Positions 20,803-32,269 of a stretch of 64,000 bases of DNA are shown here, one piece after another. This DNA is from Isoetes taiwanensis (lineage: Eukaryota > Streptophyta > Lycopodiopsida > Isoetales > Isoetaceae), in assembly GCA_021234155.1 (NCBI GenBank), contig JAJEKV010000141.1, forward strand, positions 1 through 64,000, written 5' to 3'. Within the stretch, counting starts at the first letter, position 1. Each line of letters begins with the position of its first letter. A program made the position numbers and the translations under genes. Below the pieces are notes generated by a model. It was not told where the DNA came from. It did no database searches and was given only the letters and a program-made list of their open reading frames with translations.

Positions 20803-22390
20803 CTAGGCATATTTAAGTGTACTGCCTTGTGGGCCCTAGACTCTCTAGTGCGTCTTTTGTTGTTGCATTTCCATGGAAGGTTCTTCCTCATGGGAAGGCA
20901 ACTAGGCTTTTGGGCATTCCAGTTGATATACACCTCTCATCTGGAGACGTTTGGGATGTTATTATTAAAGGGATGTTATTATTAAAGGGTTGGCATCCAT
21001 CTTGCTGGCACCGCAGACAAAGATGCAGCTCATAGTTCGTACTGTCAGGAACTTTATCTGGGGTGGCACTGAAGAAGGAGCTGATGTTAAAATTAGTTGG
21101 GCGAAGTGCATTATGCCTAAACTTTGTGGGGGGCTGAGGATGATTCACGTTCTTCTCCAGAGCAAGGTGCTGATTTCTAAGTTCATGTGACGGATTCTAA
21201 ATAATGCTGATAAGTCCCCAGGGCTGCATCTCATTCACCAGTCTTTACAGATGTGCATTTTCTTTGGCATTTTCTTTGGCCTCTCCTTTCCTCAAGGGGT
21301 TGCTAACTGCTTGGGAGACTGTGTGCACTTTGTTTCAGTTCCATCTGATGGCCCACACAGATCCTACAGCTAGTTGCTGGTGGATCCCTTTGGGTGACGG
21401 CCAGGCGGATGGTCCCCTGGTCTCTTCTGTCCATCCATTGATGCAGCATCGATGGCGAGCAACAGATGTGCTCACAGTATCTGCATGGTACGTGGAATGA
21501 GTTCAGATTGAAGTTCCTCCTCCTTCGTTGGGACCGTGGCATTTGGGAAAAAGTAGCTGCTACTCTTCCTCCACATCCACAAGACGTGGCTCCCCAGCTC
21601 TGGGTGGTTCATGACAGCGTTAAGGAGGAGCACTTGGTGCACTCGATGTATGTGGTCCTGCTTCATCCTGAAGTGTTGCCTCCATCGCCAAAGTGGCCTT
21701 TAGTTATCCCTGAGCCTTATTGGAAAGCAGTTTGGCGATGGGTATGGGATAAATTGCTCCATCCTAAGCTATCTATCTTATGGTGGCAGTTCATTCATAG
21801 ATGCGTGCAGGTAAGTACTGTTGTTCATAAATTTCGTCCAGAAGTCTCTGTGATCTGCCCCCTTTGCATGCAGAGGAATGAGACAATTGAGCACTGCGTT
21901 TTCTTGTGTCACCATGTTCGACTTGCTTAACAGTGGCTTTTGAGCATTTTCCATTGTGACTTGAATAGTCAGCAGGTCCTATTGTCAGTCTACCCTAGTT
22001 CTTGGTACAAGTTGGCAAAGAGGGCTTTCCACTTAGCATCTGCTTGGATCATCTGGTTCATTTGGAAGAGACAAAATCTCCTCATCTTCAAGGGATATGT
22101 CTTTTCAGATACGCAAGTGCTTAGTGATGCTCATAGTCGCATTGTAAAGGCGTAGAAGTGTTCTTCCTTAAAGGATGATGCCAAGAGTATCATTTGGGAG
22201 CGATATCTTCAGATTCAAGCTTACTCATAGCAAATAGTTGTGCTCGTGGTGATATGTATTCTCTACTTTTCTGTGGTATGTATATGGTGGATAGTGTTAC
22301 TCTCGTGGACATCTTCTCCACTGGGTTTTAAGTCCCCCATGTATTCTTCGTATTCTTTTGAGTAATAAAGGTCCATGTTCATCAAAAAAA
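20803..22390 (+). mobile_element. LINE-C copy 1, 5'-truncated
   Basis: It retains only the C-terminal part of ORF2 plus a 3' UTR and poly(A) ending at 22390. Readable pieces are GKATRLLGIPVDIHLSSGD and NFIWGGTEEGADVKISWAKC. A long frame at 21466-21930 then carries VWRWVWDKLLHPKLSILWWQ and the zinc-knuckle-like CPLCMQRNETIEHCVFLCHH (zf-RVT). WIIWFIWKRQNLLIFKG follows. The same signatures recur in copies 2 (37.9-40.4 kb) and 3 (63.1-64.0 kb). Frameshifts and stops make it inactive. The 17-bp target duplication fixes its ends. Confidence 0.9.
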
Positions 22391-22407
22391 ATATTTAAAT
22401 CAAAGCC

Positions 22408-22564
22408 AGCATTAAAATAAGAACCTCCTGTTTGCACATATCCAGTCTAGATACCTCCTGTTTGCACAAATCTGACCCATTAGAGAGCAGGGCACAAAAA
22501 AGCGTCAGCATCTGCCTTTCCTTAGCCTCGTCAAGCCACTTTAGAAAGAAATTGAGGCACAAAA
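22408..22564 (-). pseudogene. Coding-like segment upstream of LINE-C1 (unidentified)
   Basis: After an acceptor-like ACTTAG a minus-strand frame reads LCLNFFLKWLDEAKERQML, then TLFCALLSNGSDLCKQEV. CKQEV is duplicated by a short tandem repeat (ACCTCCTGTTTGCACA, twice). The composition looks protein-coding but I cannot name the family. Its frame does not join smoothly to 20630-20785 across the LINE. Confidence 0.3.
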
Positions 22565-22676
22565 CTAAGTAACTCTAAATTTTGTTTGCACGAGCCTTGC
22601 ATGTTTAACCTTTGGATATGCTAGAAATTATTAGGTGAACCATTGGAAAGTGGCATGAAAATAAGATGATCGTATG

Positions 22677-22795
22677 CGCACTCTAGACGTACGCATTAGT
22701 ACATCTCACAGAATATAACCACCAAATCATATAAAAACCATGGAAAAAATTGTATAAAAATACAAAAAAAAACCCCTGTTATTGTGTTATATATT
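22677..22795 (+). repeat. Dispersed repeat D, copy 2
   Basis: Runs from GCGCACTCTAGACGTACGCA to CCCCTGTTATTGTGTTATATATT and aligns along its length with copies 1 and 3. Confidence 0.75.
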
Positions 22796-23445
22796 ATACC
22801 ACGGTGGGGAGCCACTTACTTATTGTCAGAAGTTAGCAAACATTCAAGATACTTAATAAAGAAACTCGATTAATAAGCCTTGCGTGCACATTTGCAAGGT
22901 TGACATAAATTGGAAGCTAAAAGAACAAAATAGATTTTTTGTCGTCCATAAAGACCAATAGGCTGCTAGTACAACCATTACTACTATGATCAAAAAACCC
23001 ATGCCTCAAAAGGCTTCCAAGGGAAAGCTTTTCGTAGTAATGATCATGTTGAGGTTGACTCTTGAGATGGACCATTCAGAATCATCCATATATACACTAA
23101 TGATAAGTCGCTTGAAGCAATATTAGATACCTACTTTATATGCAAGCTTTAGGATGCCAATTCCTTGAAAAGTTTTTATAGCTCATTACAAGGAGCAAAT
23201 TAATCCTATGACAATGAGTATCTCTTGGAAAAGAAGAGATACTAGCTCAAAATTAAGATAGGTAGATAGTTTCATGAGCCATGGGAATGCAGGATATATA
23301 ATGGAGACGAACATCATATGCTTCAAGTCTGTCCAACCTCAACCACAGTGCATGCATTTTTGGCAGAAACACCAAATGCGTTCACTAGAATCTTATCCTT
23401 TAGACTAGACACACTCGTGTGCATATTTCTTAGTAGACATTTCTT
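22796..23445. other. Spacer, no gene seen
   Basis: No coding frame or repeat that I can recognise. It ends at the poly(T) of the LINE fragment that follows. Confidence 0.5.
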
Positions 23446-23700
23446 GTTTTTTTTTTTTTGGAGGAAGGAAGGAAGGAAGGAAGAACCACGGAACCCAATC
23501 GGGTTATGGGACCAGAACAAACAAAGGGGGCAGAAGCCCTAACAGATCAGAGGGCCGAAGCCCAAAAAAGTAGAACATGGGGTCCAAGCCCCGTTTCAAC
23601 ACAGAAATAACCAAACCAGAACGAAACACAAAAAATACAGAGCTATACAGTAAGTGCCCATGGATCAAATGGCCACTGATCTCGAATGATAGCTTGCTTG
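23446..23700 (-). mobile_element. LINE 3' end only (poly(A), TTCC run, hairpin series)
   Basis: On the minus strand the segment ends in (TTCC)n and a poly(A) run (T-run at 23446-23460). It is preceded by successive small hairpins: GGGGCTTGGACCCC, GGGCTTCGGCCC, GGGCTTCTGCCC and AACCCGATTGGGTT. No ORF remains, so it is an extremely 5'-truncated copy. LINE-B has a related hairpin in its 3' UTR (GGGCTCTGAGCCC). Confidence 0.6.
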
Positions 23701-25744
23701 GGGGATATATTATATAGCATTGGTATAGCCTTTTTATTTTGAAGTTTAAAAAGTTAAAATTTCTTACTTCATAATCTCCAGCCTCAAATTCATATTTCAT
23801 AGACTATAGACTAGTTTAGGTCTTAGCACTAGAGTATGACTAAATGACTAAAAGGACAAGGATCAATGTTGCACCATCACCAATGTTAGTTCACTCGTTG
23901 ATCCATCATCTGAAAGATATGGTCCTACTATATTTCCAATTTCTATCACTTATTCTTATTCCTATTGTTGTTTGTTCTTGCATGTTTGATCGGAATAATG
24001 TCCACCTTTGTACTTTGTCATTTCGATTGTTGTTGGGATAATGGCACCTTCGTTGTACTTTGTTGGTCCTATTGTTGCTTGTTGTTCTATGTTGGTAGGG
24101 ATAAAGTACTCAATTGCCTGTTGATAATATTTTAATCTCTGCCATTCAATGACATGTAGATAGATGGTGCAAGTCATGTACATCATACACTCTACTAGTA
24201 GGCCCACTCTGGTCCAAACACATTTAAAACTTTATAAAACATATAATACGCTTCTTCCAGTACATGTAAGAAGAAGATACAAAATTGCAACATGCGATTG
24301 AAGTGCAACTGGTGTATAATTGATGCAAAGAATAGGTATATTTTCTTAAAATTTACAAAAGGAAATGCCCTGAACATTTGTCCTCTATAGCCTCTCTTTA
24401 GACTCATCCTTGAAAGAAGCCAAATTTAAAAAAAAGAGCACGAGGAATATAAAAATCATCACAACGGGCGTCACCACACCATAAAAAATATTGTGTTTTT
24501 CCACATAATTATTCAAATACATTGGATAAACTATTGTCTAATGGGGCAAAGTCACATCAACTTGCTCCAAAATATTGGTTTTGCTTACGAGGTCTTTATT
24601 CTGAATGCGTTGTTGAGACACTCCCTTTATTCCTTTAAGTAGTATATATGCCATATATCCGTAATGATCTGGAGAGACACCTAGTGGACCCTCCCCATGG
24701 TGACAACATTGGACGTATGTTGGAGAAAAGTCAGTTGTAACAGCAAAGATGCGCCGCCCCTGTTGTATATAATGGTTTTACTTGCCCTTCCTTAGCTGTG
24801 AAATCCTCTTCAAGCAAGCACTACCTTACTAGTATATTTACTAGGCTCCAAATTACATGTGATCCCCCAATTTCAGTCCATTCCAGGCAAATGTACTCTT
24901 GTCGATTTCATACAATCATTCTATAAGTAATTTTGATTAGCTTGCAAGAAAAACATTCTGTGACAAGCGTCCTTGTGCTTTCTTTATGCATGCATGCTCT
25001 GTGCTATGCTACATGACAATATAAGTACGGTCGTTTTGTTCTCTAACATTTAACCTTGTCTTGGTGGAGTGTAGCAGCACAATAGTTTTTATTGAATGTT
25101 AGACAATGTGTGATAATAAAGTATTTAGTTTTATATGGTTTGCTTTAAGTCAACTATGAAAAAGTGTACTTCAAAGGAGGTAGGTATGGACCTTGATCAT
25201 GTTCCTTCTTTCTTCGTCATTTCAATCTAAGCGTGTTTACATCAAGACATTAAGAATAAAATGTGGCCTCATATAAACCATCACAACCCACATGGCACCC
25301 ATTTGGCCTTGACGACTATTGTAGTAATAATACAAGTAACTTTAACGCCATGTAGTGTACCACTTAGTCCAACAATTTCTTAGACTTGGAAATGTCAAAT
25401 TTGTATGCCTGTTCTTTGTTTTCTCCGCTTGTTGCTTATGCAGAGAATAACTCTTATATATCCTTCCATTTATATAGCTAGTGAATTCATACAGAAACCT
25501 TTTAAAATATGATGAAGGAATATCCTTTGCTTGTTTACTGTCGTCATCATCAGATCAACATCGTGGCATCATAGCCAACATCACCGTCATCGCCAGCGTC
25601 ATCTATCGAATTGTCAATTCAATAAGAAGATCTTAAAAGAGCAGACTAGAAAATTGTCAGTGACACGATATATATTCCATAATGGCCCAACTTGAGAGGC
25701 AAAGTAACAGGCCTAGTCATTAGAAATCGCTCATTATGATTTTA
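23701..25744. other. AT-rich spacer without recognised features
   Basis: Short frames only, none with a known motif, and no tRNA-like or LTR signature found. Confidence 0.5.
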
Positions 25745-25835
25745 ATAGAATAGATAAGATAAGAATTTTTACGTCCACGGGAATAGAATAGAATAGAATA
25801 GAATAGGTTTTTAGCGTCCACGGAGACCAATGACA
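25745..25835 (-). mobile_element. SINE-type 3' end with (TATTC)n tail, inverted copy
   Basis: Read on the minus strand: GGTCTCCGTGGACGCTAAAAA, then CC, then TATTC repeats. It matches 16.6 kb in motif and tail. A tail-less related motif with a 14-bp palindrome, AGACCAATTGGTCT, followed by CCGTGGA, is at 17177-17197. Confidence 0.5.
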
Positions 25836-26544
25836 ACATTAAACATATCACAACAGTTAAAATCTTCTTATCTAAAGCTCACCAGCCCCTATATCCAAGT
25901 AGTAAGTAAAACATGTTTTTCGTCTATCTGGCCCATACGGCAATAGATTTAGCACCGTGAACATGCGAATGATGCTTCCATCATGTCTTAAGATTAGGAC
26001 ATCACATGAATAAGCCCTTATTAACCATAGTACTGTTTGTTATCGTCTTTGTTATTTTTGGTACTTTTGGCCCTGCTTTAATTTATCTCAATTGTATTCC
26101 TTTTGAATCCATAAATCTGTTATGGCAAAATAGACTATTATATCAATTTTATGAAAAATGATTGCTTTATCAAGCTTCCTACAAATTGCTAATAGAGGAT
26201 GCCCTTATGGGTTCTATATCTACTATCTTACTCTATTATATTATATTCTGTCTCTAGATTCTAACTATCTGTCCTTATCCGTGTATCCCTTGCATGTCGA
26301 CTTATGCATATTTCTCGCATATTTCTCTCATATTTTTCCTTGTTTTGCACAGGTTCATGATAATGGCAACGTATAATAATTCTTGGGCAATCATCAGCAA
26401 CTTCCTTAAATGTCTCGTATCCATTACCATGTAGTGAAACAAAGATTGGCATATGATCTGATTCAGCCTTCCATCATGAATCTCAAAACTTATAATCTGG
26501 TCTATAAGCTATAGGTTTGCTATCACTAGATCAACAACACTAGC

Positions 26545-26752
26545 GTCTGGGCGTTTAGTCTAGTGGTAACACACTAGATCTAGCAACTATAGGTCTCGAG
26601 TTCGAGACTGACCAGAATCGCACTCTGAACTGTTGGGCGTCAAAACCCACAGACGCAATGTAAAGTGGCAATGTAGTGTGGTGTGTGGTCACATGTCCAG
26701 TTGGATGCTGCCTAGTGGCGTGACGTTAAAATACTATCTATCTATCTAAATT
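26545..26752 (+). mobile_element. tRNA-derived SINE, family 1, copy 2
   Basis: A box TTAGTCTAGTGG (26555-26566) and B box GAGTTCGAGAC (26598-26608) sit at tRNA-like spacing. They are followed by CAATGTAAAGTGGCAATGTA, the family tail TCACATGTCC...GGATGCTGCCT...GTGACGTTAA, and a CTAT tetranucleotide tail. The 3' half matches the minus-strand copy at 16.3 kb closely. I did not find a clear target duplication. Confidence 0.8.
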
Positions 26753-27002
26753 TGAAAATTTGTTTACATCATCATATATTATCACTTCTAATCCTGTATA
26801 AGAATTATTAGTTTGAGGAGTAAGTGTTAGAGCCTAACTTCAAACCTTGCAAGAAAGCTAAAACTCGATGATCCAAACTTCAAATATTAGATTTATGCAA
26901 TGCATAATATAAAAAATTACTGTCTCCATAGCTAGATCAAGAAAAACTCTCTCTAATACACCGTCTAACTATAACTGCTATAAACAACTATAGTTAGTCC
27001 AA

Positions 27003-28435
27003 ATGGAAACTCATAATGGATGGAGATGCTTGATGAAAAATGAGCTATCAATTTCTAGATGGCATAGACACACTGATGATAGGATTAGATGGCTTAATCC
27101 ACAAGGACATCATGTTTTGACATTATATAGTGGTCAGGCGCTTGATGAAGATGACTATCAATTTCTAGATGGCATAGACACTCTGATGAAAGGATTATAT
27201 GTCTTAATCCACAAGGACATCGTGTTTTGATATTATATAGTGGTCTTCATATGATTGTATGTAATGGCATAGCCAAATTTCCCAGCTCTGGAAAACGTAC
27301 TTGCAGAAATGCAAGTGTGGTGGACTATATTTTAGCCAAGCCATCATTTATTAATCAGATGGTCAATCTTTCTATTGGCAGTGAAAGGATTGAGTCAGAT
27401 CATGTGCCAAATTTTGTTGCTATACGTGCTTTAGGCAGATCAACGGCTCAAGAAATCCTGTGAGGAAAAAGTCTCATTGATATCATGGCCGCAAACAACA
27501 TCTGAGATTAATGGTCCTTTGACATGCTTGGTGATTGATATAGCAGCCATATGCTTTAGCTCGCATGGGCAAAGGAAGGGATTACCATGCAATGGGTGGC
27601 TTGATAAAGAATGTAGAGAACAAACGCTGAGGTTTAAGGGGGGCAAAAGGGGATGCAAAAATCAAAGAAAGGAAAGAATATGTCAAATTAGTTAAGAGAA
27701 AGAAAAGGGAACACCTGCATAAAAAGCATCAGAAAATGGTCATGGATCTCCTTAAGCAACCAAAAAAAATTGGAACAGCTTGAAGCCATATCAAAATGTT
27801 GGGGCTATATTGAATGTTGCAGCTCTTTTTGAGCAAATACAAAAATTGTACTACATTCCAAATTAGAATGAATCTTGCATGGATGATAGGTATGATGGGG
27901 CATTATCTTTTGTTCACTTTGGATAATATACATTATGGTTTACAAAAGTTGTCTAATAATAAAGTTGCTAATGCAGATGCTCTTATAGCTAAAAATTTAA
28001 GTGGGCGAGTGATGGAATTGCTGCTATCTTGTTAAAATTGTTTAATGCAGTGCTACGAGAGGGCTTCCCACAAGCATGGCAAATAAAGAGAGTAGTTCCA
28101 CCCTACAAAGCAGGTGATGAATTGGATCCAGCTAATTATCGAATGATCATGATTAGTAGTTTATATGTTAAACTTTTTGCAGTCATTCTAAATTAAAAAA
28201 TTAGTATGTGGATTGTGGATAATAATGCTAAAGCAATGGGGCAAGCTGCATTCAAATCCAAAAGGTCCACTATTGACCATTTGGTCACTATGCATGCAAT
28301 GACAGATTCTGTTGTTCGGAAAAAGAAACCCGTATATGTTGCTTTTGTTGACTCCTCCAAGGCTTTTGATATGGTGAACAGAGAAAATGAATGATTTAAG
28401 CATTCCTGTTCAATACAGACAAGCAGTTAGAAAGC
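27003..28435 (+). pseudogene. LINE-D ORF2 fragment (endonuclease to RT motif A)
   Basis: The endonuclease C-terminus reads LHMIVCNGIAKFPSSGKRTC, then SVVDYILAKPSF and IESDHVP. The linker is Lys-rich. The RT region contains PQAWQIKRVVPPYKAGDELD, GQAAFKSKRSTIDHLVTMHA and PVYVAFVDSSKAFDMVNREN (motif A Asp in FVDSSKAFD). Several frameshifts and stops separate the pieces. A 109-bp tandem duplication inside the endonuclease (27041-27136 / 27150-27245) repeats part of the protein. RT motifs B and C are missing because the copy ends near 28435 against an oppositely oriented LINE fragment. Confidence 0.85.
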
Positions 28436-28439
28436 TATA

Positions 28440-29030
28440 TGAAAAAGTATTGGTTCAGTTCTCGTAAAATCTTGTAATGATTTTGTGGAGAGCAATTCTA
28501 GATCTAAAATTAGCTTGGCCTTTAGCTCTAACATTCCTCTCTTCTGCCCAATTACTTATTTTTCTCTCAATAATAGTTGCAAAGAGCTTTGAGAATAAGC
28601 TACTAACCATTTACAATCTATAGTTGTTTGGGTTTGTCTCATCTCTTGCCTTGTGAATTGGAATGACTCCATTAAGTTGCCAACTGTGTGGGAATCCTTC
28701 AACAAGAATTGCATTGATCATTTTTAGTATGACCTTTATTATAGAATCTCCTGCCCACTTGACTCAGCCCTTACTCCACTTACATCACTTGATTTGCCGT
28801 TTGGTAATCTACTAATCCCATCCTTCACATCTTCCTATGAGATTTCTAAAATTTCATCCACTTTTTCTTGCATGCTTATGCCTATGTCTGGGTGATATAG
28901 GGACTTGACTTGTTGCAAAGGGGTCTCTATTTTTAGGGCTGAACATGATGCTTTTTGTCCTGTTAGATGACTCCAAAATTTCTTTGGATTGGTCATTAAC
29001 TCCTGCAATAACAGTTCTTGCATTTTGCTC
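28440..29030 (-). pseudogene. LINE fragment, linker to early RT
   Basis: A minus-strand frame (28835-29137 plus continuation) reads LMTNPKKFWSHLTGQKASC, then YHPDIGISMQEKVDEILEIS. After the stop it is followed by LPNGKSSDVSGVRAES and similar residues, as in the linker/finger region of LINE ORF2. It starts exactly at the simple-repeat tract 29030-29095 and ends tail to tail against LINE-D. Confidence 0.65.
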
Positions 29031-29096
29031 GTGCGTGCGTGCGTGCGTGCGTGTGTGTGTTTGTTGGGGGGGGGGAGGGAGGGAGGGAGAGAGAGT
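29031..29096. repeat. Compound simple repeat at a LINE 3' tail
   Basis: (GCGT)n, (GT)n, a G-run of about ten, (GGGA)n and (GA)n follow one another. On the minus strand this is the CT-rich tail following the conserved CATAGACATAATA 3' terminus of LINE-E1. Confidence 0.9.
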
Positions 29097-29139
29097 ATTA
29101 TGTCTATGGGAGCCCTCGAAGGCCTATTAGACAACAATT

Positions 29140-29559
29140 TTAAATGTCATCGTAAAATAATATATGCGTTTTTGAGTCCTCATCTAGCTCATCATTCTCA
29201 CTCAAACTGTCATTATCATCAACATTATGATTATGCATGCAAACTTCTCTATACTGTAAAAGCTCAGTCAAATACTTCCCTAATATATCCCCATTTAGGG
29301 TGAAAAAGGTTGGCAGATCTTTGTAATGTATTCCAAACTTATCACGGAATACGTTGTATGTCGTACATCGAAGCAATGCCTGGTCCTCATCCTCTACTTT
29401 ATCTTCCCCACATATTTTACAGTATCTTTGATCTCTAGGAATAATATGTCCCCATCTACCCACTTCCACACCTAAATTATGTGAACTAAGTTGAATCCTG
29501 CAAATAACATGTCTTTTTTGGATGGAAATATTTTCCCTCAGGTGCTCTGCCATTTCCAA
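29140..29559 (-). pseudogene. LINE-E1 ORF2 C-terminal cysteine region
   Basis: The 139-residue frame includes CRIQLSSHNLGVEVGRWG and CKICGEDKVEDEDQALLRC, a Cys/His-type knuckle position found at the end of many LINE ORF2 proteins. The tail is acidic. LINE-E3 contains the matching RLSSHHLGMEIGRW and CCKVCGSREVEVKKHVILLC. Confidence 0.75.
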
Positions 29560-29948
29560 TGTGGGAATAATATTCTTCTTATAAAAAAATCATTTTGGTC
29601 TTGGGCTGCGACCGCATCTTCTTATCTACCTTCCTGGATATCCATTGTCTTAAATCAGTTTTTACTAAGAATACTTCATCCTGTTGTATATCCCATTGTG
29701 TATCCCATTTATTGAGCCACTTTTGACATCTTGGAACAAACCATTCTCCTTGCTGACTAACAAATCCCTGCATATAATTCTAGAGTCATCCATGAGTAAC
29801 ACCTTCGTAAAATATGTAATGCTTCTAAGGATTGCTTCCCCTTCCAAAGCATGATATCACATTCTGCTAACATCATAGAGTAAGGTGTTTGGGCTTTAAC
29901 TCCTAATTCTAGTCTCAAAAAAATTCTTAAGGCCTGCTCAATATCATC

Positions 29949-31340
29949 TCATAAGCTTTGTGGCAAACTTGGTCCCCAAATTTCACATCCATATAAGACC
30001 ACGCTCTGCACAAGCGACTGAAAGAGTCTCACCTTAATATTCCATGACCAAAGGTATGTTCTCCTATGCATACTCTGCAATGCATATAAAGCCCTTTGTC
30101 CACTGTCAATTCGTTGTGTGATGCATGCATTCCATCTATGATTCCTGCTAAATACAAGACCCAAATATTTGTATGAATCACATATACTTACGACATTCCG
30201 CTTACATCTGAAGATTGGTTCTTGTTTAAGCGCTCCTATAGTCATAATGCTCATTTTTTCGAGGTTCACCTGCATACCTGTTTGATCACAAAAATCAGCC
30301 AACCCTTCCAAGTGTTTTTGCATATGATCCTTAGAGCGCGCAAAAGTGACTACATCATCTGCATACATTAGCAACTGGATCACATATCCATGCATTTCCA
30401 TTCCCTCTGGGCAATTTTTAAGCAACCAATCCTCTAAACCATCAATAAAAAGTCCAAACAATGTGGGGGATAACGAACATCCTTGTTTCACCCTAAGATT
30501 GCTTTCGACATGGTCCTAGATATCCAATGAAAATGGTAAAGATAATTGCACACGCACTTTTTCATATAGAACTTGGACTGCACCTCTAAGCTCCTTGGGC
30601 ATCTTCAACTTATCCAACCTTTTCCACAATTGGTCACACGACACATTATCTAATGCTTTCTTAAAGTCTACAAATGCCATGTAAACTAACTAGTTTTTTA
30701 GTATCTTTAACCATGTGAAATATGGTTTTTAACACTAATAGATGGTCTAAAGTAGCCCTTCGTTTTTTCTATGATAGTGGCAAAAAGCTTAGAAAATAGA
30801 CTACTTACCATATTGGTTCAATAATTGTTTGCATCATGCCTCGCCCCTCCTCTATATATGGGAACCACCATGTTCTGACACCAATCAAGTGGAAATCCCT
30901 GTCTCATAGCCATTGTAAACATTTTTGCAACTAAAGGATGGATGCAAGTACCTGGCCATTTTAGATGCTCTGCGCTTAATCCAAAAACATCATGTGCTTT
31001 ACCATTAGCCAAATAAGCTATGCTCTCTGCCACCTCCTCTTCTGTAATAAGCAGTTCTGATCTTATACTCCCTTCCTCAGTGGGAATGTCTGCACTATGA
31101 TATAGATTAGTAACATGTCTCCAAATATCATGTGTTGAAAGAGGGATATCAGCCTGTTTGTTCTTTCTTAGAGCATTCCAAAAGAGCTTCAGCTCTCCTA
31201 AGTATCACAGGCATAAGAGTTGTTGCCGATTTTTAATGAACTGTCGCTTCTTAAACTGCACAACATGCTTATATTGATGCTTAGATAAGTCTTTATCACT
31301 CAAATTACTTTTCTTCCATCTGAATTTTGCCTCGCGGCAT
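29949..31340 (-). pseudogene. LINE-E1 reverse transcriptase (intact YADD, several stops)
   Basis: Successive RT motifs are readable: LANGKAHDVFGLSAEHLKW, FPLDWCQNMVVPIYRGG, then (other frame) FVDFKKALDNVS for motif A. KQGCSLSPTLFGLFIDGLED (motif B) follows, then LLMYADDVVTF (motif C, YADD at 30354-30365) and the thumb region NLEKMSIMTIG / YKYLGLVF. The last block (29949-30491) is an uninterrupted 180-codon frame. Stops near 30500 and frame changes around 30700 disable it. Confidence 0.9.
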
Positions 31341-31351
31341 TCCCGATCAAA

Positions 31352-32266
31352 CTAAGATTTGCATTGTAACCCCTTCCTGACTTTATGAGATGTGAAAGTC
31401 TCTTGTGCTGCCTCTTCCAACATCGTGTGCAATTGCTTACTTATAGTGGCCAAATCCCCATTCCAATGCAAGCAAGATACTTTCAATTCAACACAAGTTT
31501 GATAGTTGGCATGTAACAATGGCCTTAATACATAAGGCTTCTGTGCAATGGGGGAAACAACCCCTGGACGACTGATCCATAGACTAAAAGACAATTGGTT
31601 GTGATCTAATTCAAGCTCTTCATCACTGATTACAAAATATAATATCCCTGCCAGAGTCTCCTCCGCCGTTGCCAAATAGTCCGTTGTGCTTCTAGCTCTG
31701 CATGTATTCTTTAAAGTGTTTGCGAACCTACTTAATCCATTATAGATCACAAGCTTTGTGCTGCTATACAGGCTGAGAAATTGTCTACCAGATTTAGTCA
31801 CTATCGGATCCTTAGAATCCATCTTCCTGCCATATAGTTTTAGCTCATCATCACTCATAGATTCTAACGACAATGGATCGTTATTTCCTGTGTAAGGAAC
31901 AGCTTGCAAATACCCGGTCCTTCCATTGAAATCTCCTGCTAGGACCACACTGCCCTTCTCCTGGTAATGCATGATATCTTGCTCCAATGCAAAGAACAAG
32001 TCATCACTAGAAGCTTTTGTCTCTGTGTATATTTTCTTATGTCTGGGAGCAAAATAACAAACAACCATATAGTACAAAGCATGATAACCTTTCAATTCAA
32101 GCCAAGTATACTAATTATTTTTGTCTTTTCTAACACCTTGTATCAAACCTCTAAATAGTAGTCTGATATACACGCTACTCTTCCATTCCCCATATCTCCA
32201 TCTTTAAATCTTTTATTGTAAACTGAATAAATCATATCAAAGCCTTCAATATCAGGCAAAGCATAC
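31352..32266 (-). pseudogene. LINE-E1 endonuclease, main part
   Basis: A 247-codon frame contains SVVLAGDFNGRTGYLQ (catalytic GDFN), IYNGLSRFANTLKNTCR, TDYLA (SxxDY-type motif) and ELELDHNQLSF (the Ser/Leu-Asp-His motif). Upstream, YALPDIEGFDMIYSVYNK and GNGRVACISD read in another frame, with stops, up to the junction with the inserted tandem repeat at about 32270. This is the target-nicking enzyme of the LINE. Confidence 0.9.
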
Positions 32267-32269
32267 CAC

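Noticed and set aside
26545-26620. Functional tRNA gene
   Set aside because: The A and B boxes are present, but no acceptor stem pairs and the unit continues into a SINE body and simple-repeat tail.
28435-28440. Twin-priming inversion of one LINE
   Set aside because: Twin priming gives head-to-head junctions of one element; here the two pieces are tail to tail and partly cover the same ORF2 region.
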